Assembly: GCA_036517115.1 (NCBI GenBank)
Contig: DATDYB010000018.1
Location: 1 to 5,444, forward strand
Length of the DNA: 5,444 nt
Direction of reading: 5' to 3'
Source of the DNA: DATDYB01 sp036517115
Lineage (GTDB): Bacteria > Patescibacteriota > Minisyncoccia > Phycocordibacterales > PALSA-1337
Below, piece by piece: positions 1 through 5,325 of the stretch. The notes below the pieces were generated by a model, which ran no database searches, was not told where the DNA came from, and saw only the letters and a list, made by a program, of their open reading frames with translations. The first letter of the stretch is position 1; every line of letters begins with the position of its first letter. The position numbers and the translations under genes were made by a program.

Positions 1-2
1 AT

Positions 3-962
3 CAAGCCGAGAAGAAAATTTTTGAAGTTACCAATTACTCCGGAGTTCATAAATTCGTCGAACTCAAGGACACTCTTGTTGAGGCCATGGAGCGTCTCGA
101 CCGGCTTCATAAATCAAAAGACGAGATGCGCGGTGTGCCCACCGGCTTCAGGGATCTTGATACTAAGCTTGCCGGCTTCCAAAAGTCAGACCTTATTATC
201 CTTGCCGCGCGCCCTTCGATGGGAAAAACTTCGTTGGCGCTCGACATTGCTCGCAAAAGCGCCGTCAATCACAGTATCCCTATCGGTATTTTCTCGCTCG
301 AAATGAGTTCACAACAGCTCGTTGATCGAATGCTTTCCGCGGAGTCGCAGGTTGACGCGTGGAAGATCCGCACCGGACGCAACCTCTCGATCGAAGAGGA
401 TTTTCGCGCCATCAGTGATGCTATGGGGAAACTTTCGACTGCTCCTATTTACATCGACGATCAGCCCGGCAACAATATTTTGAAAATGCGCTCCACCGCC
501 AGGCGTCTCAAGGGCGAGAAAGGTCTTGGGCTCATTATCGTCGACTACCTCCAACTCATGGTGCCGACCAACACCCGCGCGAGCGATAACCTGGTACAGC
601 AGGTTACGGAAATTTCTCGATCGCTTAAAAATCTCGCCCGTGAACTTGAAGTGCCGGTCCTCGCGCTCTCGCAGCTTAACCGCGCCGTTGAAGCGCGCGG
701 GGGCAAGCCGCGACTTTCCGATCTCCGTGACTCCGGCTCCATCGAGCAGGACGCGGACGTCGTAATGTTCATCCACCGCGAGCAGAACGAAGGCGGCGGT
801 GGGCGTCAGAACATCACGGAGATTCTGATCGAGAAGCACCGAAACGGTCCTACAGGGAAGGTTGATCTATATTTCGATGACAAGAAAGCGACATTCCAAA
901 GTGTTGAAAAAGCGGACTTCGGAGATTTCGAACAGGCAGGAGCGGCATCAGCAAGTTTTTAA
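3..962 (+). CDS. dnaB: Replicative DNA helicase DnaB, C-terminal part (5' end cut by window)
   Basis: Hexameric ATP-dependent helicase that unwinds the fork and recruits primase. The reading frame is open from base 3, giving 319 residues and a TAA stop. DnaB proteins are usually about 450 residues, so the N-terminal domain and part of the linker lie outside the window. What remains is the RecA-like motor domain. The Walker A motif (ARPSMGKTS) has its GKT codons at 222-230. The segment SLEMSSQQLVDRML follows. The Walker B strand is LIIVDYLQLM with Asp at 543-545. The segment ALSQLNRAVE leads into the SDLRDSGSIEQDADVV region, and the C-terminal HRNGPTGKVDLYF is the usual DnaB ending. No intein or frameshift interrupts this part. 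The ATG at 87 is an internal Met and not the start. No T-rich terminator follows the stop, so transcription may read into the recR leader. Identification is firm. Confidence 0.96.
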   Translation, partial: QAEKKIFEVTNYSGVHKFVELKDTLVEAMERLDRLHKSKDEMRGVPTGFRDLDTKLAGFQKSDLIILAARPSMGKTSLALDIARKSAVNHSIPIGIFSLEMSSQQLVDRMLSAESQVDAWKIRTGRNLSIEEDFRAISDAMGKLSTAPIYIDDQPGNNILKMRSTARRLKGEKGLGLIIVDYLQLMVPTNTRASDNLVQQVTEISRSLKNLARELEVPVLALSQLNRAVEARGGKPRLSDLRDSGSIEQDADVVMFIHREQNEGGGGRQNITEILIEKHRNGPTGKVDLYFDDKKATFQSVEKADFGDFEQAGAASASF

Positions 963-996
963 TAATTTTCTATTCTAGCAGAATGGATCCCGTTAG

Positions 997-1014
997 AAGC
1001 CGCGGTCACGGCTT
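997..1014 (+). other. Small hairpin inside the left arm of the inverted repeat
   Basis: AAGCCG (997-1002) and CGGCTT (1009-1014) form a perfect 6-bp stem around a 6-nt loop, CGGTCA. The stem uses bases that also belong to the left arm of the larger inverted repeat, so both structures cannot form at once. No T-run follows, so it does not look like a terminator for dnaB. Confidence 0.55.
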
Positions 1015-1041
1015 GTAATGATGCTATATTCAATACACAAT
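1013..1041 (+). promoter_or_regulatory. Weak candidate promoter for recR
   Basis: TTGTAA (1013-1018) and CACAAT (1036-1041) are separated by 17 bases within the AT-rich spacer of the inverted repeat. Each matches the sigma-70 consensus at only 4 of 6 positions. A second candidate is the extended -10 TGCTATATT at 1022-1030, which has no recognisable -35. One of these may start a recR transcript with a leader of roughly 60-80 bases. The alternative is read-through from dnaB. Confidence 0.25.
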
Positions 1042-1073
1042 GATACAATTTTATTTTAGCTTTAAATTTAATA

Positions 1074-1098
1074 CAGGTTGCTTATTGACCGCGACCTG
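1074..1098 (+). other. Small hairpin inside the right arm, just upstream of recR
   Basis: CAGGTTGC (1074-1081) can pair with GCGACCTG (1091-1098) over 8 bp, including one G-T wobble, around a 9-nt loop. It includes the 4-base bulge of the large inverted repeat and competes with it for bases 1086-1098. When it forms, the recR start at 1110 would be left single-stranded. This is a candidate alternative fold only. Confidence 0.45.
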
Positions 1099-1109
1099 CT
1101 TCTAACGGG

Positions 1110-1739
1110 ATGGACCCTATCAATCGACTTACAGAGCTGTTCAGAGAGTTCCCGGGTATCGGACCGAGGCAGGCGAAGCGCTTTGTCTATTTTTTACTTA
1201 CTCGCCCGACTGCGTATCGTGGTGAGCTAGCGAGCCTGGTACAGGAACTTAGAAACAGTACTGCTGTTTGTGGAGAGTGTTTTAAATTTTACATTAAACG
1301 AGGTGGAGGTTCTCTTTGTGCCATCTGCTCAAATCCTGACAGAAATAAATCCCTGCTAATGATCGTGGGTAATGATGTTGATCTTGAAAATATTGAAAAA
1401 AGTCATTCGTACGACGGACTGTATTTCGTGCTTGGAGGCTTGGTCCCTGTCCTTGAAAGTAATCCAGAAAAACGTGTGAGAGAACGGGAGTTAATTGCTC
1501 TCATCGAAAAAAAGATTGCCACGGGTTCTCTTAAGGAAATCATCATCGCTCTCTCGGTGAATGTAGAAGGTGACACCACTGCCTCGTATCTTAAGAAAAT
1601 TCTTTCTCCAATCGCCCTACCTGCAGGTGTCACTATTTCAGTACTCGGTCGCGGCCTTTCAACCGGCACGGAGCTTGAGTATTCCGACAGTGACACTATC
1701 AAAAACGCTCTGCAGAATCGTACGCGAGGTGACGCTTGA
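1110..1739 (+). CDS. recR: Recombination protein RecR
   Basis: RecR acts with RecO (and RecF) to load RecA on SSB-coated single-stranded DNA during gap repair. The product is 209 residues, close to the usual 200. Domains in order: an N-terminal helix-hairpin-helix (FPGIGPRQAKR, 14-24); a C4 zinc finger with Cys54, Cys57, Cys70 and Cys73; a Toprim domain from about 82 with GLYFVLGG at 103-110; and the C-terminal segment GRGLSTGTELEYSDSDT (180-196) typical of the family. The usual Glu on the first Toprim strand appears to be Gly87 (MIVGNDVD). The frame has a stop at 1086-1088 and no start codon between it and the ATG at 1110, so this is the start. It has no spaced Shine-Dalgarno: GGG directly abuts the ATG, and the ATG sits at the tip of the inverted repeat. 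Identification is firm. Confidence 0.95.
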   Translation: MDPINRLTELFREFPGIGPRQAKRFVYFLLTRPTAYRGELASLVQELRNSTAVCGECFKFYIKRGGGSLCAICSNPDRNKSLLMIVGNDVDLENIEKSHSYDGLYFVLGGLVPVLESNPEKRVRERELIALIEKKIATGSLKEIIIALSVNVEGDTTASYLKKILSPIALPAGVTISVLGRGLSTGTELEYSDSDTIKNALQNRTRGDA

Positions 1740-1764
1740 CCTCGGCATACTTTCATGCTATATT
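1736..1764 (+). promoter_or_regulatory. Strong sigma-70-like promoter for the 101-residue orphan gene
   Basis: TTGACC (1736-1741) and TATATT (1759-1764) are separated by exactly 17 bases. The -10 is preceded by TGC (1756-1758), an extended -10 signature. The -35 box overlaps the recR stop codon TGA (1737-1739). Transcription would begin near 1771, giving a leader of about 36 bases. This is the best-matching promoter in the window when both boxes are considered. Confidence 0.75.
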
Positions 1765-1806
1765 GTTGAGCAGACCATATAAACCTAGCTTAAAGAAAGG
1801 AATTCA

Positions 1807-2112
1807 GTGGAACGACAAAAGAAACTTTCAAAAGTGACTACTCAGGTAAGTGCGGCGATTGTAGCTTATCGAAACGAATGTTTCATACACGATAATCCGA
1901 TAGAAACGGAAAAGGCTCGGGAATGGTTCACTGCACTTGAGGTTCGTGTGGGGGACGTTAGTTCATTCGCTCTTCTTAAAGGAATTTGCGTTGATGCGGT
2001 GGAGTATATCTGGCACAATAGAGTGTTACCGCCATCAAACCCGATGCATGGCGAGACATTCTATTTAATCGCACATAATAAGATCACACTTGATCATGTA
2101 ACCATCAAATAG
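1807..2112 (+). CDS. Hypothetical protein, 101 residues
   Basis: I do not recognise this family. The start is GTG at 1807, with AAAGGA at 1796-1801 five bases upstream, a good ribosome binding site; the stop is TAG. The N-terminal half is lysine- and glutamate-containing and probably helical. Two cysteines (25 and 61) do not form a metal-binding pattern. There is no signal peptide and no membrane segment, so a small soluble cytoplasmic protein is likely. The gene is a self-contained unit with a strong promoter overlapping the end of recR and a hairpin terminator beginning 5 bases after the stop. The framing by promoter, ribosome binding site and terminator supports a real gene; its function is open. 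Confidence 0.8.
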   Translation: MERQKKLSKVTTQVSAAIVAYRNECFIHDNPIETEKAREWFTALEVRVGDVSSFALLKGICVDAVEYIWHNRVLPPSNPMHGETFYLIAHNKITLDHVTIK

Positions 2113-2114
2113 TT

Positions 2115-2147
2115 TTGCGGACGTAATGAAAACGTCCGCAATTTTTT
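2115..2147 (+). terminator. Rho-independent terminator of the orphan gene
   Basis: GCGGACGT (2117-2124) pairs with ACGTCCGC (2132-2139) around a 7-nt loop. T-A pairs extend the stem on the outside, and a T-run follows at 2142-2147. It begins right after the TAG stop at 2110-2112. The opposite strand has only four A's next to the stem and no T-run, so it looks one-directional. Confidence 0.88.
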
Positions 2148-2150
2148 GTA

Positions 2151-2177
2151 TTAAAAAACTCCGCACCATTGCGGAGT
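2151..2177 (-). terminator. Rho-independent terminator of purF
   Basis: On the - strand ACTCCGC pairs with GCGGAGT (positions 2158-2164 and 2171-2177) around a 6-nt loop. A T-run follows, seen on the + strand as the A-run at 2153-2158. It lies 6 bases past the purF stop codon. Together with the + strand terminator at 2115-2147 it insulates the two convergent transcription units. Confidence 0.85.
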
Positions 2178-2183
2178 ATGTAA

Positions 2184-3587
2184 TTAAGTAACAGGTATGG
2201 GGTAATTGCCGGTAAAGCACGCATCACAGCAACTGTTATCGGCACCGCGATCTTCTTTGGTCGCACGATACAGACCTTCGATCGATATGTAGTATAGACT
2301 CGTGGCACCTAAATATTTACGTATCTCTTCGACGGTCATGTGTGAGGCGACAAGATCACCTTTTTCTGGAGTATCGATGCCATAGTAGCAGGGATTCTCA
2401 ATCGGCGGACTGGCGATGCGCACGTGGATTTCTTTCGCACCTTTTTCCTTGATTTTTTCGATAATACCAAGAAGGGTGTTCGCCCGCACGATCGAGTCGT
2501 CGATGAGGACAACTTTCTTACCAAAAACGACGGCGCTGTTAGGGTTGTGCTTTAGCTTGATGTTTGCTTTCCTGGCCTGTCCGCCGGGAGAAATGAATGT
2601 CCTACCGACGTAATGACTCCGGACAATACCAAAGTCAAAGGGTATCCCCGACTCTTCGGAATATCCAAGTGCCGTGTGGTTGCCGGAGTCCGGCACAGCG
2701 ATGACTACATCAGCTTCCGCTGGATGTTCCTTGGCGAGCTCTCTCCCGATTTGTTTGCGTACATCGCTTACAAATTTTCCCTTGAACTGGCTATCGGGAC
2801 GCGCAAAGTAAATATACTCGAAGATACAAAACCGTGTCGGCATCTTTGGTAAGGGCATGTAGCTCTTGAGCCCTTCAGATGAGATCACGACAACTTCTCC
2901 TGGTTTTATCTCACGTAAAAACTTTGCACCGATGAGGTCGAAGGCACATGTTTCGGAAGCAAGGACGAATGCATGACCGAGTTTTCCGAGGACGAGCGGT
3001 CGAAAGCCGGATGGATCGCGTGCCCCAATAAGCTCGTTGGCTGTTAATACGACGAGTGAGTACGCTCCTTCCACTTGACGGAGTGTATCGATAAAGCGCT
3101 TAACAAATTTTTCCTTTTTGCTTCGTGCGATATACTGGACGAAAAGTTCCGTGTCTGAGGAGCATTCAAATATCGCTCCCTTGTTGATAAACTCGCGCCG
3201 TTTTTCTTCTGCTTTAATGAGGTTGCCGTTGTGAGCAATGGCGAATTGGCCGTGCTCCACCTCTTTCAAGAACGGCTGAAGGTTCTTGATGAGTTCACTT
3301 GGATCGGTGCTCTTTCCTGCCGTCGAATATCGGTTGTGGCCGATAGCGCTTCTCCCTTTGAGCATCTCAACAACCGCAGGGTTGCCGAAGGTGTCGCCGA
3401 CAAGTCCTAGAGCTCTGTAGGGTCGGAATTTTCCGCATGTGTCATCGTAGGTTACGATGCCCGTTCCCTCTTGACCTCGATGTTGAAGGGCAAAGAGTCC
3501 CATTACGGTGGTCGCTGCCGCCTCTGGTGCTCCGTAGATACCAAATACTGCGCATTCTTCGTGGAAACCGTCTGAGTAGGTATTCAT
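2184..3587 (-). CDS. purF: Amidophosphoribosyltransferase (glutamine PRPP amidotransferase)
   Basis: Catalyses the first committed step of purine synthesis, PRPP plus glutamine to 5-phosphoribosylamine, in the cytoplasm. The product is 467 residues, the usual length. The N-terminal class II glutaminase domain has the nucleophile Cys12 (EECAVFGIYG) behind an 11-residue propeptide that would be cleaved off. It also has QHRGQE (35-40), NRYST (85-89), HNGNL (119-123) and SSDTE (143-147). The C-terminal phosphoribosyltransferase domain has AVPDSGNH (297-304), YVGRTF (326-331) and the PRPP loop VVLIDDSIVRANT (359-371). Cys254, Cys400, Cys454 and Cys457 sit where B. subtilis-type enzymes bind a 4Fe-4S cluster, and Cys453 is an extra neighbour. 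The PRPP loop reads RANT where the family usually has RGTT. The ATG at 3587 has no clear Shine-Dalgarno. No other pur gene is in view. Confidence 0.96.
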   Translation of the reverse strand: MNTYSDGFHEECAVFGIYGAPEAAATTVMGLFALQHRGQEGTGIVTYDDTCGKFRPYRALGLVGDTFGNPAVVEMLKGRSAIGHNRYSTAGKSTDPSELIKNLQPFLKEVEHGQFAIAHNGNLIKAEEKRREFINKGAIFECSSDTELFVQYIARSKKEKFVKRFIDTLRQVEGAYSLVVLTANELIGARDPSGFRPLVLGKLGHAFVLASETCAFDLIGAKFLREIKPGEVVVISSEGLKSYMPLPKMPTRFCIFEYIYFARPDSQFKGKFVSDVRKQIGRELAKEHPAEADVVIAVPDSGNHTALGYSEESGIPFDFGIVRSHYVGRTFISPGGQARKANIKLKHNPNSAVVFGKKVVLIDDSIVRANTLLGIIEKIKEKGAKEIHVRIASPPIENPCYYGIDTPEKGDLVASHMTVEEIRKYLGATSLYYISIEGLYRATKEDRGADNSCCDACFTGNYPIPVT

Positions 3588-3610
3588 ATAAATAAAAAGG
3601 ACAATCCGCT

Positions 3611-3639
3611 ACTGTATTTCTTCCTAGAGCATACTACAA
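3611..3639 (-). promoter_or_regulatory. Candidate promoter for purF
   Basis: On the - strand TTGTAG (3639-3634) and TACAGT (3616-3611) are 17 bases apart. The -10 would place the transcription start about 20 bases before the purF ATG. The -35 matches the consensus only at TTG and the -10 at four of six positions, and the -35 box overlaps the T-run of the rplU terminator. Its position between a terminator and a start codon supports it; the boxes themselves are weak. No PurR-like operator or purine riboswitch is visible in the short leader. Confidence 0.35.
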
Positions 3640-3668
3640 AAAGAAACAATCTCTACTTGCGTAGAGAT
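3638..3668 (-). terminator. Rho-independent terminator of rplU
   Basis: On the - strand ATCTCTAC pairs with GTAGAGAT (3668-3661 and 3656-3649) over 8 bp around the tetraloop GCAA, a GNRA-type loop. It is followed by a T-rich run (TTGTTTCTTTTT) down to about 3638. The first base of the stem overlaps the last base of the rplU stop codon. Confidence 0.85.
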
Positions 3669-3985
3669 TATTTTAGTGAGTCAATTTTTACTTTTACGAA
3701 CGGCTGGCGGTGGCCATTTTTCTTGAAATAGCGAGATTTTTGCTTATATTTGATAACAGTGACTTTAGGGGCTCGGCCGACTTCGGTGATGGTTGCTTCC
3801 ACCTTGGCGCTCTCAATAAAAGGCGTACCGATGGTGGTATCACTGCCATTATCGACAAGGAGCACCTTGTCAAAGGTAACTTTATCGCCCTCTTTCGGCT
3901 CTCCGGGGAGTTTCTCGATCTGGATAGTATCCCCTTTAGAAACCTTATATTGCTTGCCTCCTGTCTCAATAATCGCAAATTCCAT
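3668..3985 (-). CDS. rplU: 50S ribosomal protein L21
   Basis: Component of the large ribosomal subunit that binds 23S rRNA. The product is 105 residues, normal for the family. It starts with the characteristic MEFAIIETGGKQYKVSKGD and has the typical middle LLVDNGSDTTIGTPFIESAKVEATI. The C-terminal KYKQKSRYFKKNGHRQPF is the basic rRNA-binding signature. The ATG at 3985 is preceded by AAGGGA at a short 3-base spacing. In most bacteria rplU is followed by rpmA (L27), often with a small gene between them. Here rplU is followed at once by a terminator and then purF, so rpmA must be elsewhere or absent. Identification is firm. Confidence 0.97.
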   Translation of the reverse strand: MEFAIIETGGKQYKVSKGDTIQIEKLPGEPKEGDKVTFDKVLLVDNGSDTTIGTPFIESAKVEATITEVGRAPKVTVIKYKQKSRYFKKNGHRQPFVKVKIDSLK

Positions 3986-3991
3986 AGTTCC

Positions 3992-4019
3992 CTTATTCTA
4001 CATATCTTTGTTTAAAAAG
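3992..4019 (-). promoter_or_regulatory. Candidate promoter for rplU
   Basis: On the - strand TTGCTT (about 4022-4017 in the AT-rich gap) is followed after 16 bases by TAGAAT, ending a few bases before the ribosome binding site. A promoter must lie in this gap because a strong terminator for the upstream operon precedes it. The exact boxes are uncertain: this placement would give a very short, nearly leaderless mRNA. Confidence 0.28.
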
Positions 4020-4030
4020 CAACACTATGT

Positions 4031-4065
4031 AAAGAAAAAGCCGGTAGGCGTAATGCCTACCGGTT
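4031..4065 (-). terminator. Rho-independent terminator of the receiver-like operon
   Basis: CCGGTAGGC (4041-4049) pairs perfectly with GCCTACCGG (4055-4063) around a 5-nt loop. On the - strand the stem is followed by CTTTTTCTTT (4040-4031). It lies 15 bases past the stop codon of the 262-residue gene. On the + strand the downstream side is only weakly T-rich, so termination is mainly for the - strand. It is the strongest hairpin in the right half of the window. Confidence 0.9.
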
Positions 4066-4078
4066 GTGTTAAACTGTT

Positions 4079-4867
4079 TCAGCCAAGTTTTGCAAGCTGC
4101 TGCCGTAATTTCTCAATGTGTTCCCTTGCTTCCTTTTCTCTCAGTTTTTTTACTTCTTTGTCCCATGGTCTGGTAGAAATATCCGCGAGGTCGGCTTCTT
4201 CCACCTTCACCCGATCCTCAAGGAACTTTCGGGAAGTATCCGTAAACTCGTCTGTTGGTGCACCAAGTTCGGTGAGACGCCTGATCCGTTTCTCGATATC
4301 TTTAACCGACCAATAACTAGCAGGATGGCGGAGTTCGTGTTCGAGCTGGAATCGTTCCAGTGCTTCGGGCGATTCGAAAACCCCATGCTCAATGCGTAGC
4401 TTATCTACGCCGTAATACTCAAGATCAAGCCACGGCATGTTGTCAGCAAAGAGTCCGAAGTCGGCTGGGTTGTCGTCATGCCGGGCATACTTGCCGAAGT
4501 CGTGCACCAGCCGGTCACAGCAGCCGGAATCGCCGAGTTCGGTCGCACCACGAAAGGCGACCTCGTTGAGCCTTTTGATCCATGTGACCAAACGCCGTTT
4601 CCAGAGGTCTTCAGTGAAGTGCGATAAGCTGTGAACCCATCCGCCATGTCCGCCACCTCGATTGCCTTGTTTCCAATTCTGGCGTGTTTTCTCAAACGCT
4701 TCGAGCGTCGCACTAATAAGCTTTGGAGAAGATTTCTCCGAAGTGAGAACGGCGAATACCAAGTGCTCGCTCTCGTTATAGTCCTGCGTGTTTGTGGCAA
4801 CCTCGAATGCCATGTCCATCTTATCTTCTTCAATCAACTGCTTCAAATACTTTGCTCGTTCACTCAT
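4079..4867 (-). CDS. Conserved-looking hypothetical protein, 262 residues, second gene of the operon
   Basis: I do not recognise this family. The start is ATG at 4867, with AAAGGA a few bases upstream on the - strand. It overlaps the stop of the preceding gene as ATGA, which indicates translational coupling. The N-terminus (MSERAKYLKQLIEEDK) is charged and helical. A glycine/histidine-rich loop, GGGHGGWVHSLSH (71-83), is followed by a helical stretch. CC at 116-117 and the segment RLVHDFGKYARHDD (119-132) are the most distinctive parts. The last 30 residues (DKEVKKLREKEAREHIEKL and on) are strongly charged and could form a coiled coil. There is no signal peptide or membrane span. The frame stays open to 5185, but that extension overlaps the receiver-like gene and lacks protein-like composition. 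A role as partner or effector of the receiver-like protein is inferred from the coupling alone. Confidence 0.85.
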   Translation of the reverse strand: MSERAKYLKQLIEEDKMDMAFEVATNTQDYNESEHLVFAVLTSEKSSPKLISATLEAFEKTRQNWKQGNRGGGHGGWVHSLSHFTEDLWKRRLVTWIKRLNEVAFRGATELGDSGCCDRLVHDFGKYARHDDNPADFGLFADNMPWLDLEYYGVDKLRIEHGVFESPEALERFQLEHELRHPASYWSVKDIEKRIRRLTELGAPTDEFTDTSRKFLEDRVKVEEADLADISTRPWDKEVKKLREKEAREHIEKLRQQLAKLG

Positions 4868-5232
4868 ACCACGTTCCTTTCTTTTAGATTGTCGAGAACG
4901 CTTTTGAGCGTCTCGGGGTTTCTGTTTGCCATCCCATCCAGTTCCACGCCATCGAGGATAAACTGGTTCGGGTCGCCGCTGTTGCCAACCACGAACCCGG
5001 CATAATTGCTTCCACGCAAGACGCGGATAACGTCCGCGCCTGTCGTGCCGATTTTGCCTAGGCCATAACCGACCACTACCACATCGGGTTGCTGCTTCTC
5101 CACCATCTCGCGCGTTTTGGAAGCGGAAATGAAGGCCTCTGGATGAATGAGGAAGTAATCCTTTCCGCAACCGGAAAGTTTCCACTGCCGTACCACCTCA
5201 TGCACCCTGTCGTCGATGAAAAGAATTCTCAC
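4864..5232 (-). CDS. Response-regulator-like receiver domain protein lacking the phosphoacceptor Asp
   Basis: A stand-alone 122-residue protein with the layout of a receiver (CheY-like) fold. It has MRILFIDDR (1-9) with the acidic pair Asp7-Asp8, PDVVVVGYGLG (49-59) as the third strand and following loop, and GFVVGNSGD (79-87) as the fourth strand ending in Asn-Ser. At the position where receivers carry the phosphorylated Asp there is Gly55, and the usual Lys of the fifth strand is not evident. It would therefore not work by normal Asp phosphorylation. No DNA-binding or output domain is attached. The start is GTG at 5232, with AGGAGG at 5236-5241 three bases away on the - strand; an ATG two bases further upstream meets a stop at once. 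It is the first gene of a two-gene operon, overlapping the next gene by 4 bases. The receiver assignment is by pattern and moderately sure. Confidence 0.72.
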   Translation of the reverse strand: MRILFIDDRVHEVVRQWKLSGCGKDYFLIHPEAFISASKTREMVEKQQPDVVVVGYGLGKIGTTGADVIRVLRGSNYAGFVVGNSGDPNQFILDGVELDGMANRNPETLKSVLDNLKERNVV

Positions 5233-5235
5233 ATT

Positions 5236-5241
5236 CCTCCT
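5236..5241 (-). promoter_or_regulatory. Ribosome binding site deciding the GTG start of the receiver-like gene
   Basis: AGGAGG on the - strand is a complete Shine-Dalgarno core, the strongest in the window, three bases before GTG at 5232. The ATG overlapping at 5234-5232 is followed directly by TGA and cannot be the start, so GTG is chosen. Confidence 0.7.
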
Positions 5242-5269
5242 GTTGTTAAGGGTCTATAGTACTGAGGTC

Positions 5270-5298
5270 AAACTATCACTTAATATTAGCTATGTCAA
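5270..5298 (-). promoter_or_regulatory. Candidate promoter of the receiver-like operon
   Basis: On the - strand a perfect -35 TTGACA (5298-5293) is followed after 17 bases by TAGTTT (5275-5270). That -10 is poor (3 of 6), but TGA precedes it as an extended -10. The predicted start would leave a leader of about 30 bases before the GTG codon. Confidence 0.4.
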
Positions 5299-5325
5299 TA
5301 GTAGCGTAATGGTTCAATAGCTTGG

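Larger units (their letters stand above)
987..1111. repeat. Large imperfect inverted repeat between dnaB and recR
   Basis: The left arm is ATCCCGTTAGAAGC (987-1000) followed directly by CGCGGTCA (1001-1008). The right arm is TGACCGCG (1086-1093), then a 4-base insertion ACCT (1094-1097), then GCTTCTAACGGGAT (1098-1111). The arms therefore pair perfectly over 8 and 14 bp with a single 4-nt bulge. About 77 AT-rich bases separate them. The last two bases of the right arm are the A and T of the recR ATG. As DNA it could be a small palindromic intergenic element. As RNA it would be a long stem holding the recR start. The pairing is read directly from the sequence; its function is not known. Confidence 0.85.

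Noticed and set aside
309..839. 176-codon open frame on the - strand inside dnaB
   Set aside because: It lies wholly within the well-supported dnaB reading frame and shows no recognisable protein motif or ribosome binding site; it is a mirror of dnaB codon use.
997..1014. Hairpin after dnaB as a terminator
   Set aside because: The 6-bp stem is not followed by a T-run, so it does not fit a Rho-independent terminator.
1403..1756. 117-codon - strand frame inside recR
   Set aside because: Shadow of recR; Ser/Arg-rich composition with no motif.
2105..2308. 67-codon - strand frame spanning the purF end and the terminators
   Set aside because: It crosses both terminators and overlaps purF out of frame.
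3710..4316. Two overlapping + strand frames opposite rplU and the 262-residue gene
   Set aside because: They run through two - strand genes and a strong terminator, and have no family resemblance or ribosome binding site.
4868..5185. N-terminal extension of the 262-residue gene up to an ATG at 5185
   Set aside because: The extra 106 codons overlap the receiver-like gene in another frame, are Arg/Gly/Trp-rich and not protein-like. A good ribosome binding site and an ATGA junction mark 4867 as the start.
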